Shown here in pieces: positions 35,252 to 43,519 of a stretch of 64,000 bases of DNA. Where the stretch lies: the NCBI RefSeq assembly GCF_902809865.1, contig NZ_CADDWH010000001.1:62001-126000 (forward strand), written 5' to 3'. The notes under the pieces were generated by a model that worked only from the letters and a program-made list of their open reading frames with translations, was not told where the DNA came from and ran no database searches. Position 1 is the stretch's first letter. The number at the start of each line of letters is the position of its first letter. The position numbers and the translations under genes are program-made. The DNA is from Halobacillus sp. Marseille-Q1614. Lineage in GTDB: Bacteria; Bacillota; Bacilli; Bacillales; Halobacillaceae.

Positions 35252-36622
35252 TTATGCTGCGTCGTTTGTACCCTTATTGTTCTCATTTGATTTTGATTTA
35301 AAGCCGGCCAAGAACAAGAGGGCTAGGATGAGAATGATTCCTCCAATGATGATAATATTGGAATCAAAAAGATTGATCAGATTACCTAGCACGATTCCAA
35401 CTACACCGAAGTCAGCATCCCCGAACGTTGTTCCCTGGAACCCTAGTGTGCCTAGAACTGGCAGCAAGAGGGCTGGCAGGAAGCTGATCATTACACCGTT
35501 CGCCATGGAGCCGATAATCGCTCCTCTTCGACCGCCGGTTGCATTACCGAAGACTCCGGCCGCTGCACCTGTGAAGAAGTGAGGGACTAGTCCGGGAACG
35601 ATTACTTTCAAACCTAGTAAAGGTAAGAATAGCATGCTGACGAGTCCAGCGATGAAGCTGAATAGGAAACCGATGATGACAGCGTTTCCAGCGAATGGGA
35701 AAATGGCTGGGCAATCAAGCGCAGGTTTAGCGTGAGGGACGATTTTATCCGCAATTCCTTTGAAGGCTGGAACAATTTCAGCAAGAAGCATACGCACACC
35801 GGCTAAAATGATATAAACACCAGCTGCAAATGTAAGACCCTGCATAAAGGCGAAAACCAGGAAGTTCTGTCCACCGCTTAGTTCTCCTTCCACGAAGGCT
35901 GGACCGGCTGCAGCTGCGACGACAAAGAACAGGATGACCATGGTTAACGCTACGGAAACAGAGGTGTCTCTGAGAAAGCCGAGTGATTTTGGAACTTTGA
36001 TATCCTCTGTCGATTTTGAACCTTTTCCGACAGCTTTACCGACTAACGCGGACACTAAATAACCAACTGATCCGAAGTGGCCGATGGCAAAGTCATCCGA
36101 ACCGGTGACTTTTCGGGTGAAAGGCTGAAGCATCGCTGGGGAAAGGACCATCAATGCCCCGAGAATAACTGATCCAAGGATGATCATTGTAATACCGGAA
36201 AATCCTCCAGTGATTAAGATGACAGCGATTAAACAGGCCATAAACATGGTATGATGTCCAGTTAAAAAGATATATTTAAAAGGCGTGAATCGTGCAAGCA
36301 GAATATTGACAATCATACCAAACAGCATGATCATCGCTGTCTCTGTACCAAATGATTCCTGTGCAAGCGCGACGATCGCTTCATTGTTCGGGATCACCCC
36401 GTTGACAGCGAAGGCTTCGTCGAACATGCTGCTGAACTGGTCCAGGGACTGGACGAGTACATTCGCCCCAGCCCCAAGGATGACGAAGCCCATTACCGTT
36501 TTAAGAGTTCCGGAGACGACGTCTCCGGAATTTTTGCGTTGCACAAGGAGTCCGATTAAGGCGAATAGACCGACCAGGATCGCAGGGGTACCTAAGATAT
36601 CCTTCATTATTAAATCAATCAT
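35252..36622 (-). CDS. ulaA: PTS ascorbate-type transporter subunit IIC
   Basis: Membrane EIIC of the L-ascorbate PTS family (456 aa, about 11 helices). Family-typical stretches are GFVILGAGANVLVQSL, FTPFKYIFLTGHHTMFMACL and PHFFTGAAAGVFGNATGGRR. It is the last gene of a three-gene minus-strand operon: regulator, IIB, IIC. No ascorbate catabolic genes (UlaD/E/F/G types) are nearby, so the true substrate may be another sugar acid or pentitol. Confidence 0.92.
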   Translation of the reverse strand: MIDLIMKDILGTPAILVGLFALIGLLVQRKNSGDVVSGTLKTVMGFVILGAGANVLVQSLDQFSSMFDEAFAVNGVIPNNEAIVALAQESFGTETAMIMLFGMIVNILLARFTPFKYIFLTGHHTMFMACLIAVILITGGFSGITMIILGSVILGALMVLSPAMLQPFTRKVTGSDDFAIGHFGSVGYLVSALVGKAVGKGSKSTEDIKVPKSLGFLRDTSVSVALTMVILFFVVAAAAGPAFVEGELSGGQNFLVFAFMQGLTFAAGVYIILAGVRMLLAEIVPAFKGIADKIVPHAKPALDCPAIFPFAGNAVIIGFLFSFIAGLVSMLFLPLLGLKVIVPGLVPHFFTGAAAGVFGNATGGRRGAIIGSMANGVMISFLPALLLPVLGTLGFQGTTFGDADFGVVGIVLGNLINLFDSNIIIIGGIILILALLFLAGFKSKSNENNKGTNDAA

Positions 36623-36651
36623 ATTTAACGCTCCTTTTGTTTTTTAGTGGA

Positions 36652-36918
36652 TTACAAATTTTGTTCTAAGGCTTCACGAAGCTCGTTTTTATCCATCAAA
36701 TTCTTCAGTTTTACGACATTTTTATTGCCATCTTCCAGATTTCCGACAATATCCTCTGACCCCAAGTAGAGATCGGCTTGTTCAGACTTGGCGGAAGTTA
36801 AATCCGTGTGGGAAACGTCCGCTTCTTTCCCCATTTCCTTAAGTGCTGCTTTCACGTTCATTTCTACAATCATGCTGCTGCCTAAACCATTTCCACATAC
36901 GATTAATACTTTTTTCAT
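36652..36918 (-). CDS. ulaB: PTS subunit IIB, ascorbate/lactose-like
   Basis: An 88-aa soluble EIIB. The phosphorylated Cys is in VLIVCGNGLGSSM near the N-terminus, the standard P-loop of the ascorbate/galactitol IIB group. It would pass phosphate to the substrate carried by the adjacent IIC. The RBS (GGAGGAAAC) is good. No separate IIA gene is present in the operon. Confidence 0.93.
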   Translation of the reverse strand: MKKVLIVCGNGLGSSMIVEMNVKAALKEMGKEADVSHTDLTSAKSEQADLYLGSEDIVGNLEDGNKNVVKLKNLMDKNELREALEQNL

Positions 36919-36940
36919 AATAGTTTCCTCCTCAAATTTT

Positions 36941-39052
36941 TTAAACTTCGACGGATTGATTGATTAAATCAATAACAGTTTTACTATCACTTGCTGAAAT
37001 TAACTTCTCGACATTGTCTTCCTCCGATAACAATTCCGTGAGCTGGGCTAACGCTTTTAGATGGGTTTGATTATCAATCGCCGCTAGTACGATGATTAAC
37101 TGAGCGCGATGTTTCTCTTTTTCGGAGAAATAAACCGGTTCTTTCAATCGTAAGAAACTCATTCCCAGCTGTTCGACCCCTGTTTCTGGGCGCGCATGGG
37201 GGATAGCGATTCCTGGGGCGATGACAATATAAGGTCCTAACTCGTTTACATTATCAATCATTGCCTGAACGTAATGCGGTTTAATCGATTGCTGGTCGAT
37301 CAGTGGCTGAGCCGCCACTCTGATGGCTTCCTCCCAGCTTTGTACATTGTCTTTAAATTGGATCGTTTGATCCGTTAGTAATTCATTGAGCATAGGCTTT
37401 TTGAGCTCCTTTGTTCGCGGGTTATTTTTTTCTAAAAGGTGAACCAATTCTCTTTTCAGTTCGTCTTTTTGATGGATCGTCGCATGGCGTTCGATCACAT
37501 CCATCAGGTGATCGATAGAATTCTTTTCTGGCGGCTTCGAATCGAAAAGCTCATTCATCCGTTGTATGACCCGTTCCTTCTCGATGTCAGTTAAGATGGC
37601 CGGAACGTGGATGACGGGAATGTCTTTCGGTTTGATATAATTCGTTGAAAAGATCACGTCCACCTGATGTTCATTGTTTTGATATTCTCTCATCGACAGG
37701 GTGGTGATGACATTCAAGCCGGCAATCAAGTTTTCTAATTGGGTCCGTAACATGTTGGAGGTCCCGATCCCATTCTCACAAACGATGATGGCTCTGAGCT
37801 TTGTTTCGACATGCTTTTTCTCTTTTGTCAGCCAGCCTCCGAAGTGTAAGGTAATGTAAGCCACTTCTTCATCAGGAATCGTCTTCCCAACATACAGCTC
37901 CAGGTGCCTCATCACCCCTTTCGTCAAATGGAAAATGTCTGGATAGGTTTCTTGAATGGTATCAGCTAAGTCATTCGCGATTTGCACCCCATACTTCAGC
38001 CGATAATATGTTGGCTTGATATGAGAAATCAGGTTTTCCTCAAGTCCTTCCTTATCATCAAACACCACAAAAGCAGAAAGTTGAAAATCAGCAATCATCT
38101 GTTGAACGACTTCTTTCAGCCCCGACAGCTCTCGATCGGAATAACGGCTGAAGTCATCCTGTTGGACTTTAGAACCCAACAGATTCATGGTAATAAAGCA
38201 AACCTCATCCTCTGGGAAAGCAACCCCCCATAAGTTTTCAAGCTTATTCGTGATGAGTAAGGAAGCCTGGTAAGCTTCTGTTTGCTGCAATACCTGCTTC
38301 TCTTCTGGCTCAACCAGGATATACTTCTGTAACTTGATTCGCTTCATAATCATTAAGATCTGTAAGGAAAGGATCTCAACCATTTCATCTGTCAAAGTCA
38401 ATCCTAATTCTTTTTCAGCTTCAAAAAGAAGGTTTCTCACAGAGCGCCGCTGATCGGTCTCCTGTGACCAAGTATCGGCTTCCGGCAGGATCATCTTATG
38501 AACCTCATTCCTGACGTTGTGCCAAGCCGGATGTGAGATGATGGTCGCCAGGATATTGGAAAGCATCGTTCTTTTTGCATCCTCAGAACCATTCAAGCGG
38601 TATCCTGAGCCTTTTTGGTAGTACAAATACAGACCAGCTTCCTTGAACTCTTGCTTGATAGACTTAATGGATTTGGCGAGCGTTCCCCGGCTCATGCTTG
38701 TCAGGTCCATAAACCTCTGCATCGATGCATCATGTTCTTCTAATAGAATTTTTGCTTTAATCAGAATTTCGCGTTCCTGCTTTGATAATTGGTACTGCCA
38801 ATCTTCAAAACTCTGATCCTGCTGAATCATCAGTTTCTCTTTCGATGAATCAGGCAAAAGCAATCCCTTGCCATGTATACTTTCAATTGGTTCCAGGTTC
38901 TGAGTCCTTAACCAACTATTAATCTGATCGAGATCGTAATAAATCGTGCGTTGCGATACATTCATTTTGGCAACAAGATCTTTTGCCGGGACCGGATCAG
39001 TTGATTGTTGAATGATGGATAATAAGTGTGCACGTCTTTTATCCAGTACCAT
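36941..39052 (-). CDS. BglG-family (MtlR/LicR-like) transcriptional activator with PTS domains
   Basis: A 703-aa multidomain regulator. In order: N-terminal HTH (DLVAKMNVSQRTIYYDLDQI), a second HTH, two PRD domains with conserved His (TYYRLKYGVQIANDL; GVMRHLELYVG), an EIIB-like domain (IIVCENGIGTSNM), and a C-terminal EIIA domain with its active His intact (His619 in IAIPHARP). Activity is set by PTS phosphorylation of these domains. It is the first gene of the operon, so it is likely autoregulated. Confidence 0.93.
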   Translation of the reverse strand: MVLDKRRAHLLSIIQQSTDPVPAKDLVAKMNVSQRTIYYDLDQINSWLRTQNLEPIESIHGKGLLLPDSSKEKLMIQQDQSFEDWQYQLSKQEREILIKAKILLEEHDASMQRFMDLTSMSRGTLAKSIKSIKQEFKEAGLYLYYQKGSGYRLNGSEDAKRTMLSNILATIISHPAWHNVRNEVHKMILPEADTWSQETDQRRSVRNLLFEAEKELGLTLTDEMVEILSLQILMIMKRIKLQKYILVEPEEKQVLQQTEAYQASLLITNKLENLWGVAFPEDEVCFITMNLLGSKVQQDDFSRYSDRELSGLKEVVQQMIADFQLSAFVVFDDKEGLEENLISHIKPTYYRLKYGVQIANDLADTIQETYPDIFHLTKGVMRHLELYVGKTIPDEEVAYITLHFGGWLTKEKKHVETKLRAIIVCENGIGTSNMLRTQLENLIAGLNVITTLSMREYQNNEHQVDVIFSTNYIKPKDIPVIHVPAILTDIEKERVIQRMNELFDSKPPEKNSIDHLMDVIERHATIHQKDELKRELVHLLEKNNPRTKELKKPMLNELLTDQTIQFKDNVQSWEEAIRVAAQPLIDQQSIKPHYVQAMIDNVNELGPYIVIAPGIAIPHARPETGVEQLGMSFLRLKEPVYFSEKEKHRAQLIIVLAAIDNQTHLKALAQLTELLSEEDNVEKLISASDSKTVIDLINQSVEV

Positions 39053-39089
39053 GAGGATCCCCCTTGTCTTCTATCTCTTAAGGTGTCAG

Positions 39090-39218
39090 TTTTTGCATAA
39101 TTGAACAGGTAGTAATTCGATGATCATCTTATGGCTTTATTATATAGGCTTTTTATCAGTTTTGAAAGGGTTTTCAGTGTGTAGAGTTTGTATATCGGTT
39201 TTTTGCAAAAATGAACAG
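39090..39218 (-). promoter_or_regulatory. Promoter of the ascorbate-type PTS operon with direct repeats and cre box
   Basis: The minus-strand promoter is TTTCAA (39162-39167) with TATAAT (39139-39144), spaced 17 bp. A near-perfect cre box, TGAAAGGGTTTTCA at 39163-39176, covers the -35 box. Two direct repeats, TTTTTGCAtAAtTGAACAG (39090-39108) and TTTTTGCAaAAaTGAACAG (39200-39218), flank the promoter and are likely regulator sites. Confidence 0.65.
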
Positions 39219-39231
39219 TTGAGTTTGATGT

Positions 39232-39272
39232 GTACCTGGTACCGAGTCAGCCTTTCTCGGTACCAGGTACCA
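39232..39272 (+). repeat. GGTACC-type repeat (family C), copy 1, as hairpin
   Basis: A 15-bp perfect stem (GTACCTGGTACCGAG with CTCGGTACCAGGTAC) followed by an AGAAAAAAGAAAAAAAG tail. The same motif and A-rich tail occur at 49340 and 50768. Confidence 0.75.
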
Positions 39273-39468
39273 AGAGAAAAAAGAAAAAAAGTTCATTGAG
39301 GGCTATATATCCAGAAGCTGCTGTAAAAGAAGGAGGGAGGAATAAAGTAACCGCCTTTTAGTTACTCCATAAAAGGGGCAGCTAACTGCAACAATTTATT
39401 ATAGAAGGAATTTAACTTCTTCGAAGAGAATATGGAAGATAAGTTATAAAAAGCAGGAGGACCCGTTG

Positions 39469-39912
39469 ATGGATTGTAAAAAGGTTAACAAAGTCTTTAG
39501 AGTTGTAGGCATAAAAGGTAGTGGGAATTTTTGTGAGTTGGGTAAAGAGGTTCCAAAACTTGCCCAACAATTTATAGCTCGTAAAGATGAAATTAAGAAT
39601 CATTGCAACACCGAAATAGCACTCTTTGAGCCTAAAAGAGATGCTGGTCATAAAACAGGGCACTATTATGTAGGGTTAATTGTTAATGAAACTCTAAGAG
39701 AGGTTCCTTTTGGAATGGAATATATCGAAAAGGCTCAAGATTATGTATCGACAAGGGGAAATATAAATAATCTCGATAGCCTGCATAATCATTTATTAAA
39801 ATGGGCAGAGGGACAGGGATATAAAAGAGATCTAGAATCTTATATCATTGAAACCTATCATCCAATGGTAAATGGGGAAGAAGTAGAGATTTACTTACCG
39901 ATCTATAATTAA
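39469..39912 (+). CDS. GyrI-like / effector-binding domain protein
   Basis: A 147-aa protein resembling the AraC-type effector-binding (GyrI-like small-molecule-binding) domain: FRVVGIKGSGNFCELGKEVP at the start, HYYVGLIVNE in the middle and YHPMVNGEEVEIYLPI at the end. This is the usual shape of SHS2/GyrI domains, which bind small molecules without an attached DNA-binding part. ATG at 39469 sits 8 bases after CAGGAGG. Single gene. Confidence 0.75.
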   Translation: MDCKKVNKVFRVVGIKGSGNFCELGKEVPKLAQQFIARKDEIKNHCNTEIALFEPKRDAGHKTGHYYVGLIVNETLREVPFGMEYIEKAQDYVSTRGNINNLDSLHNHLLKWAEGQGYKRDLESYIIETYHPMVNGEEVEIYLPIYN

Positions 39913-39923
39913 TAATTACTAAA

Positions 39924-39942
39924 AATGAATCATTCATTTTAT
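39924..39942 (+). other. Perfect AT-rich palindrome
   Basis: AAAATGAA-TCA-TTCATTTT lies just after the effector-binding gene. It could be an operator or weak stem; its role is unknown. The rest of 39943-40177 shows nothing. Confidence 0.3.
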
Positions 39943-40177
39943 CTTGATCGCCTCTTCAAAATGATGAATTCAAGATACCTTCATAAATACCAATACTATA
40001 ATAAAGGATTCATAACTTTTATGTTTAATTATGGAAGAGTATGGTTAGTACGAAAATTTGGAAACAGAAGTCGACTTAAGCGCCAAATTATGGAGTAAAG
40101 GAAAATGTTCAGCATTCATATGTGATAAACTTTAAAAATTGACTTAGTGAAAGTACGTCAAAAAGGAGGGTTTAATC

Positions 40178-40663
40178 ATGTTAGATTCATCAAGAAATAA
40201 GAGAACAGATTCTGTCTCAAGAGTGATTAAGGCATCATCGCAAGCCATTTATCAGGCATTCATAAACCCAGAAGCATTAGTGTCGTGGCTTCCCCCGAAA
40301 GGAATGTCGGGTCATATTGACTTGTTTGATCCCCGCGAAGGCGGAACTTATCGAGTGACCCTCACGTACGAAACGGATCACTCAAACCCAAACCCTGGTA
40401 AGACTTCGGGAAACACTGACGTAGCCCAAGGGAAGTTTTTAGAGTTGGTTCCAGACAAGCGAATTGTACAATCAGTAAAATTTGATTCTGAGGATCCATC
40501 GTTTTCAGGTGAAATGACGCAGAAATGGCTATTGGAGCCCATTTCAGAAGGCACAAAAGTCACTATCGTTTGTGAGAACGTACCTGAAGGAATACGTAAG
40601 GAAGATCACCACACAGGTTTAATGTCCACATTGGAGAATCTCGCTATCTTTACCGAACGATAA
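40178..40663 (+). CDS. SRPBCC (AHSA1-like) family protein
   Basis: A 161-aa protein with a START-like fold of the Aha1-C / polyketide-cyclase type: SRVIKASSQAIYQAFINPEA, then WLPPKGMSG, the GGTYRVTLTYE strand, and the late VTIVCENVPEGIRKEDH helix start. These proteins hold small hydrophobic ligands; the ligand is unknown. Strong AAGGAGGG RBS. Single gene. Confidence 0.88.
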   Translation: MLDSSRNKRTDSVSRVIKASSQAIYQAFINPEALVSWLPPKGMSGHIDLFDPREGGTYRVTLTYETDHSNPNPGKTSGNTDVAQGKFLELVPDKRIVQSVKFDSEDPSFSGEMTQKWLLEPISEGTKVTIVCENVPEGIRKEDHHTGLMSTLENLAIFTER

Positions 40664-40700
40664 ATTATTTTTGATGTCTGTATAAATAAACGAACTTAAG

Positions 40701-40739
40701 GCTTCCTGTGCTGACTAAAAGCTCACAGGAAGTTTTTTA
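40701..40739. terminator. Bidirectional terminator
   Basis: CTTCCTGTG pairs with CACAGGAAG, followed by a T-run; it lies between convergent genes. Confidence 0.82.
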
Positions 40740-41303
40740 ATCCAAATAAGAAAATCCATAATTAATAAAATTATTAATCATCACAGCCATTTCTTTCGGC
40801 GGCTGATCCATGTTATTTGCGAGCCAATCCTTAATCACATGAATCGCTCCGCTGATCACAAAGGAACTTAAATACTTCGATTCTTCCCTCTTCAAATAGT
40901 TCTCACTCAACCAATTGTTCACCATAAATCCGCGGGTCAATTCCATCATTCGTTTTTCAAAGGTAGGGGCTGCATCCTTGTTCAGCAAGGTTTGGAACAT
41001 GAATTTGTTTTCGATAATGTATTCCAGGATCTTCTCGGTCATCTGGATAGATTCTTCCTCAATTTCGTAGCTGTAGCTGTTCAAGTATTTGTTCATATCC
41101 TCTGTGATTTCTTCTTCAATTTTATCCAATAGATCGAAATGGTCGGAATAATGAGTGTAGAAAGTCGAGCGGTTGATATCTGCGATTTCACAGACTTCTT
41201 TTACCGTAATCTCTGAAATTGATTTTTGGGCGAGCAGGGTAATCAGGCTTTCTTTCAAGACTTTTCGCGTATATTTTTTACGTCGGTCTAATTTCTCGCT
41301 CAT
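40737..41303 (-). CDS. TetR/AcrR family regulator of the MMPL operon
   Basis: A 188-aa regulator with N-terminal HTH (LLAQKSISEITVKEVCEIAD, INRSTFYTHYSDHFDLL) and a C-terminal ligand domain of the DhaS-like type. It is transcribed away from the MMPL pair, and a GACACAGTGTC palindrome lies in the shared spacer, so it probably represses the transporter operon and itself. The RBS AAAGGAGCC is good. Confidence 0.92.
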   Translation of the reverse strand: MSEKLDRRKKYTRKVLKESLITLLAQKSISEITVKEVCEIADINRSTFYTHYSDHFDLLDKIEEEITEDMNKYLNSYSYEIEEESIQMTEKILEYIIENKFMFQTLLNKDAAPTFEKRMMELTRGFMVNNWLSENYLKREESKYLSSFVISGAIHVIKDWLANNMDQPPKEMAVMINNFINYGFSYLD

Positions 41304-41394
41304 CTCTAAAGGCTCCTTTTGTTAAATTTGTGTGACAATCCAACACAAACGCAGCATTATGTTGGGAAACTGACGGAATTTGTGAAACTGTTTG

Positions 41395-41424
41395 TTGAAT
41401 ATCCGACACAGTGTCAAATACAAT
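41395..41424 (+). promoter_or_regulatory. MMPL operon promoter with TetR operator in the spacer
   Basis: TTGAAT (41395-41400) and TACAAT (41419-41424) are spaced 18 bp. The perfect palindrome GACACAGTGTC (41405-41415) sits between the two boxes, where a bound repressor would block RNA polymerase. Confidence 0.65.
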
Positions 41425-41485
41425 ATTAGAGTGTGTGAAAGGTGTATGCAAGAGAGGATGACGTCTTATCGGTCTGTCAGCACGA

Positions 41486-43519
41486 ATGATTAAACATAAA
41501 AAAAGCATTGTTTTTACATTTCTTATCATCACGTTGATCAGTGCGGTTGCGCAATTTGGCGTATCGGTCAATCACAATATGGTTGATTACCTCCCGGAAG
41601 AGGCGCCCTCCATAAAGGCGATGGATTTGATGGAGGAAGAGTTTGATACACCAATGGAGAATGCGCGAGTGATGGTAGAGGATGTCTCGATAACCGAGGC
41701 ATTAACCTATAAAGAAGAACTGGAGGCCATCGACGGGGTGAGCGAAGTTACCTGGCTCGATGATGTCGTTGATTTAAAAGTGCCTCTTGAGATGGCTGAT
41801 CAGGATATACTTAAATCCTATTATCAAAAGGAGTCTGCATTATTCTCTTTGAACATAGAAGAAGGATATGAAGTGGAAGCAACCGATGAGATTTATAAAC
41901 TGATCGGAAAAGAAGATGCGCTTGCAGGTGAAGCCTTAAATACAGCTGTTTCACAAAAGATGGCTGGCAGCGAATCGTTATATGCCGGCGCCTTATTAGT
42001 TCCGATCATTATTTTGATTTTGCTTTTATCGACGAATTCGTGGATTGAACCCGTGTTCTTTTTAACAGCGATTGGGGTTTCTGTCCTGATCAATTTAGGG
42101 ACGAACATCTTTATTGGAGAAGTCTCCTTTGTGACACAGTCGGTGGCGCCAATCCTGCAGCTGGCGGTGTCGCTGGACTATGCGATCTTCCTGCTGCATA
42201 GCTTTTCCGATTACCGCAAAGAGACGGAAAACCCTGGGGAAGCCATGCAGCTAGCAATGAAACGCTCATTCCCGGCGATCGCAGCCAGTGCATCGACCAC
42301 ATTCTTCGGTTTTACCGCACTGACATTCATGGATTTCGGCATCGGTGCTGACTTAGGTCTGAACCTGTTAAAAGGAATCCTGCTGAGCTTCCTCAGTGTT
42401 ATGGTCTTATTGCCTGCATTGACACTGATGTTTTATCACTGGATTGATCGTACACAGCACCGGCCATTTGTGCCGGCGTTTAAAAATATCGGTAAGAATG
42501 TACTTAAATCCAGATTTCCAAGTTTAGTCTTAGTACTGCTTCTGATTGTCCCTGCTTTCCTTGCGCAAAGTCATACAACTTTCATCTATGGATTTGGGGA
42601 ACATCCAAAGGACACACGAGCGGCTCAGGATGAAGCGGCCATTGAGGAAGCATTCGGGAAAAACATGCCGATGGTGCTGCTTGTACCTGAAGGGGACAGA
42701 GGCAAAGAGGAAGAACTCGTACAGGATTTAGAAGACCTTTCTCAAGTTTCAAGTGTCATTTCTTATGTCAATATGGTCAGCACAGCTGTTCCGCCTGCTT
42801 ATTTAGAAAAAGAAATGACAGAGCCATTCTATTCCGATAACTACGCACGCATGACCCTTTTCACAGAGACAGATGCGGAAGGGGAAGCGGCCTTTTCTCT
42901 GATTGAAAAAGTTCAGGATACAGCTGACTCGTATTATGAAGAAACCCATTTGCTCGGTGAGAGTGTCACGTTGTTTGATATAAGAAATGTCGTCCAGGAA
43001 GATAATAAGTTAGTGAATGGGCTGACGATCATCACGATTGCGATCGTGCTTTTGATCACGTTCCGCTCGCTATCGATCCCTGTGGTCTTGTTATTGACTA
43101 TCCAGGCTTCCGTATGGTTCAACTTGGCGGTCCCATACTTTACGGACACGCCTCTCGTTTATATCGGCTATCTGCTCATCAGCACGATCCAGCTGGCCGC
43201 TACCGTCGACTACGGCATCTTATTTACGGAAAACTACAATTACCTGAGGAAAGAAATGCCGGCAATAAAGGCGGTCAAGAAAACGATTGATGACAAGATT
43301 TTTGCGATTTTCATATCGGCTTCCATATTATCCAGTGTCGGGTTTATCTTAGGACTTACATCGTCGAACCCGATCGTGTCTTCCATCGGTTTATTGTTAG
43401 GCCGGGGAGCGCTGCTTGCGTTCGTCATGGTTGTGTTCGTCCTGCCTGCGCTGTTACTTGTATTTGATAAGGTGATTGAAAAAACAACATGGAAACCTAA
43501 TTTTTATAAGGGGAAATGA
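41486..43519 (+). CDS. MMPL (RND superfamily) transporter
   Basis: A 677-aa membrane protein with two MMPL halves, each a TM helix, an outside domain and a five-helix block. Family marks are the SLDYAIFLLHSF and TVDYGILFTENY segments, where the Asp-Tyr pair sits in the proton path of RND pumps. It is likely a proton-driven exporter of a lipid or amphiphile. The RBS before ATG 41486 is weak; a start slightly upstream at CTG 41474 cannot be excluded. It is coupled to the next gene by an ATGA overlap. Confidence 0.92.
   Translation: MIKHKKSIVFTFLIITLISAVAQFGVSVNHNMVDYLPEEAPSIKAMDLMEEEFDTPMENARVMVEDVSITEALTYKEELEAIDGVSEVTWLDDVVDLKVPLEMADQDILKSYYQKESALFSLNIEEGYEVEATDEIYKLIGKEDALAGEALNTAVSQKMAGSESLYAGALLVPIIILILLLSTNSWIEPVFFLTAIGVSVLINLGTNIFIGEVSFVTQSVAPILQLAVSLDYAIFLLHSFSDYRKETENPGEAMQLAMKRSFPAIAASASTTFFGFTALTFMDFGIGADLGLNLLKGILLSFLSVMVLLPALTLMFYHWIDRTQHRPFVPAFKNIGKNVLKSRFPSLVLVLLLIVPAFLAQSHTTFIYGFGEHPKDTRAAQDEAAIEEAFGKNMPMVLLVPEGDRGKEEELVQDLEDLSQVSSVISYVNMVSTAVPPAYLEKEMTEPFYSDNYARMTLFTETDAEGEAAFSLIEKVQDTADSYYEETHLLGESVTLFDIRNVVQEDNKLVNGLTIITIAIVLLITFRSLSIPVVLLLTIQASVWFNLAVPYFTDTPLVYIGYLLISTIQLAATVDYGILFTENYNYLRKEMPAIKAVKKTIDDKIFAIFISASILSSVGFILGLTSSNPIVSSIGLLLGRGALLAFVMVVFVLPALLLVFDKVIEKTTWKPNFYKGK

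Noticed and set aside
39412-39663. 83-codon minus-strand frame opposite the effector-binding gene
   Set aside because: A shadow of the plus-strand gene, which has a good RBS and domain.
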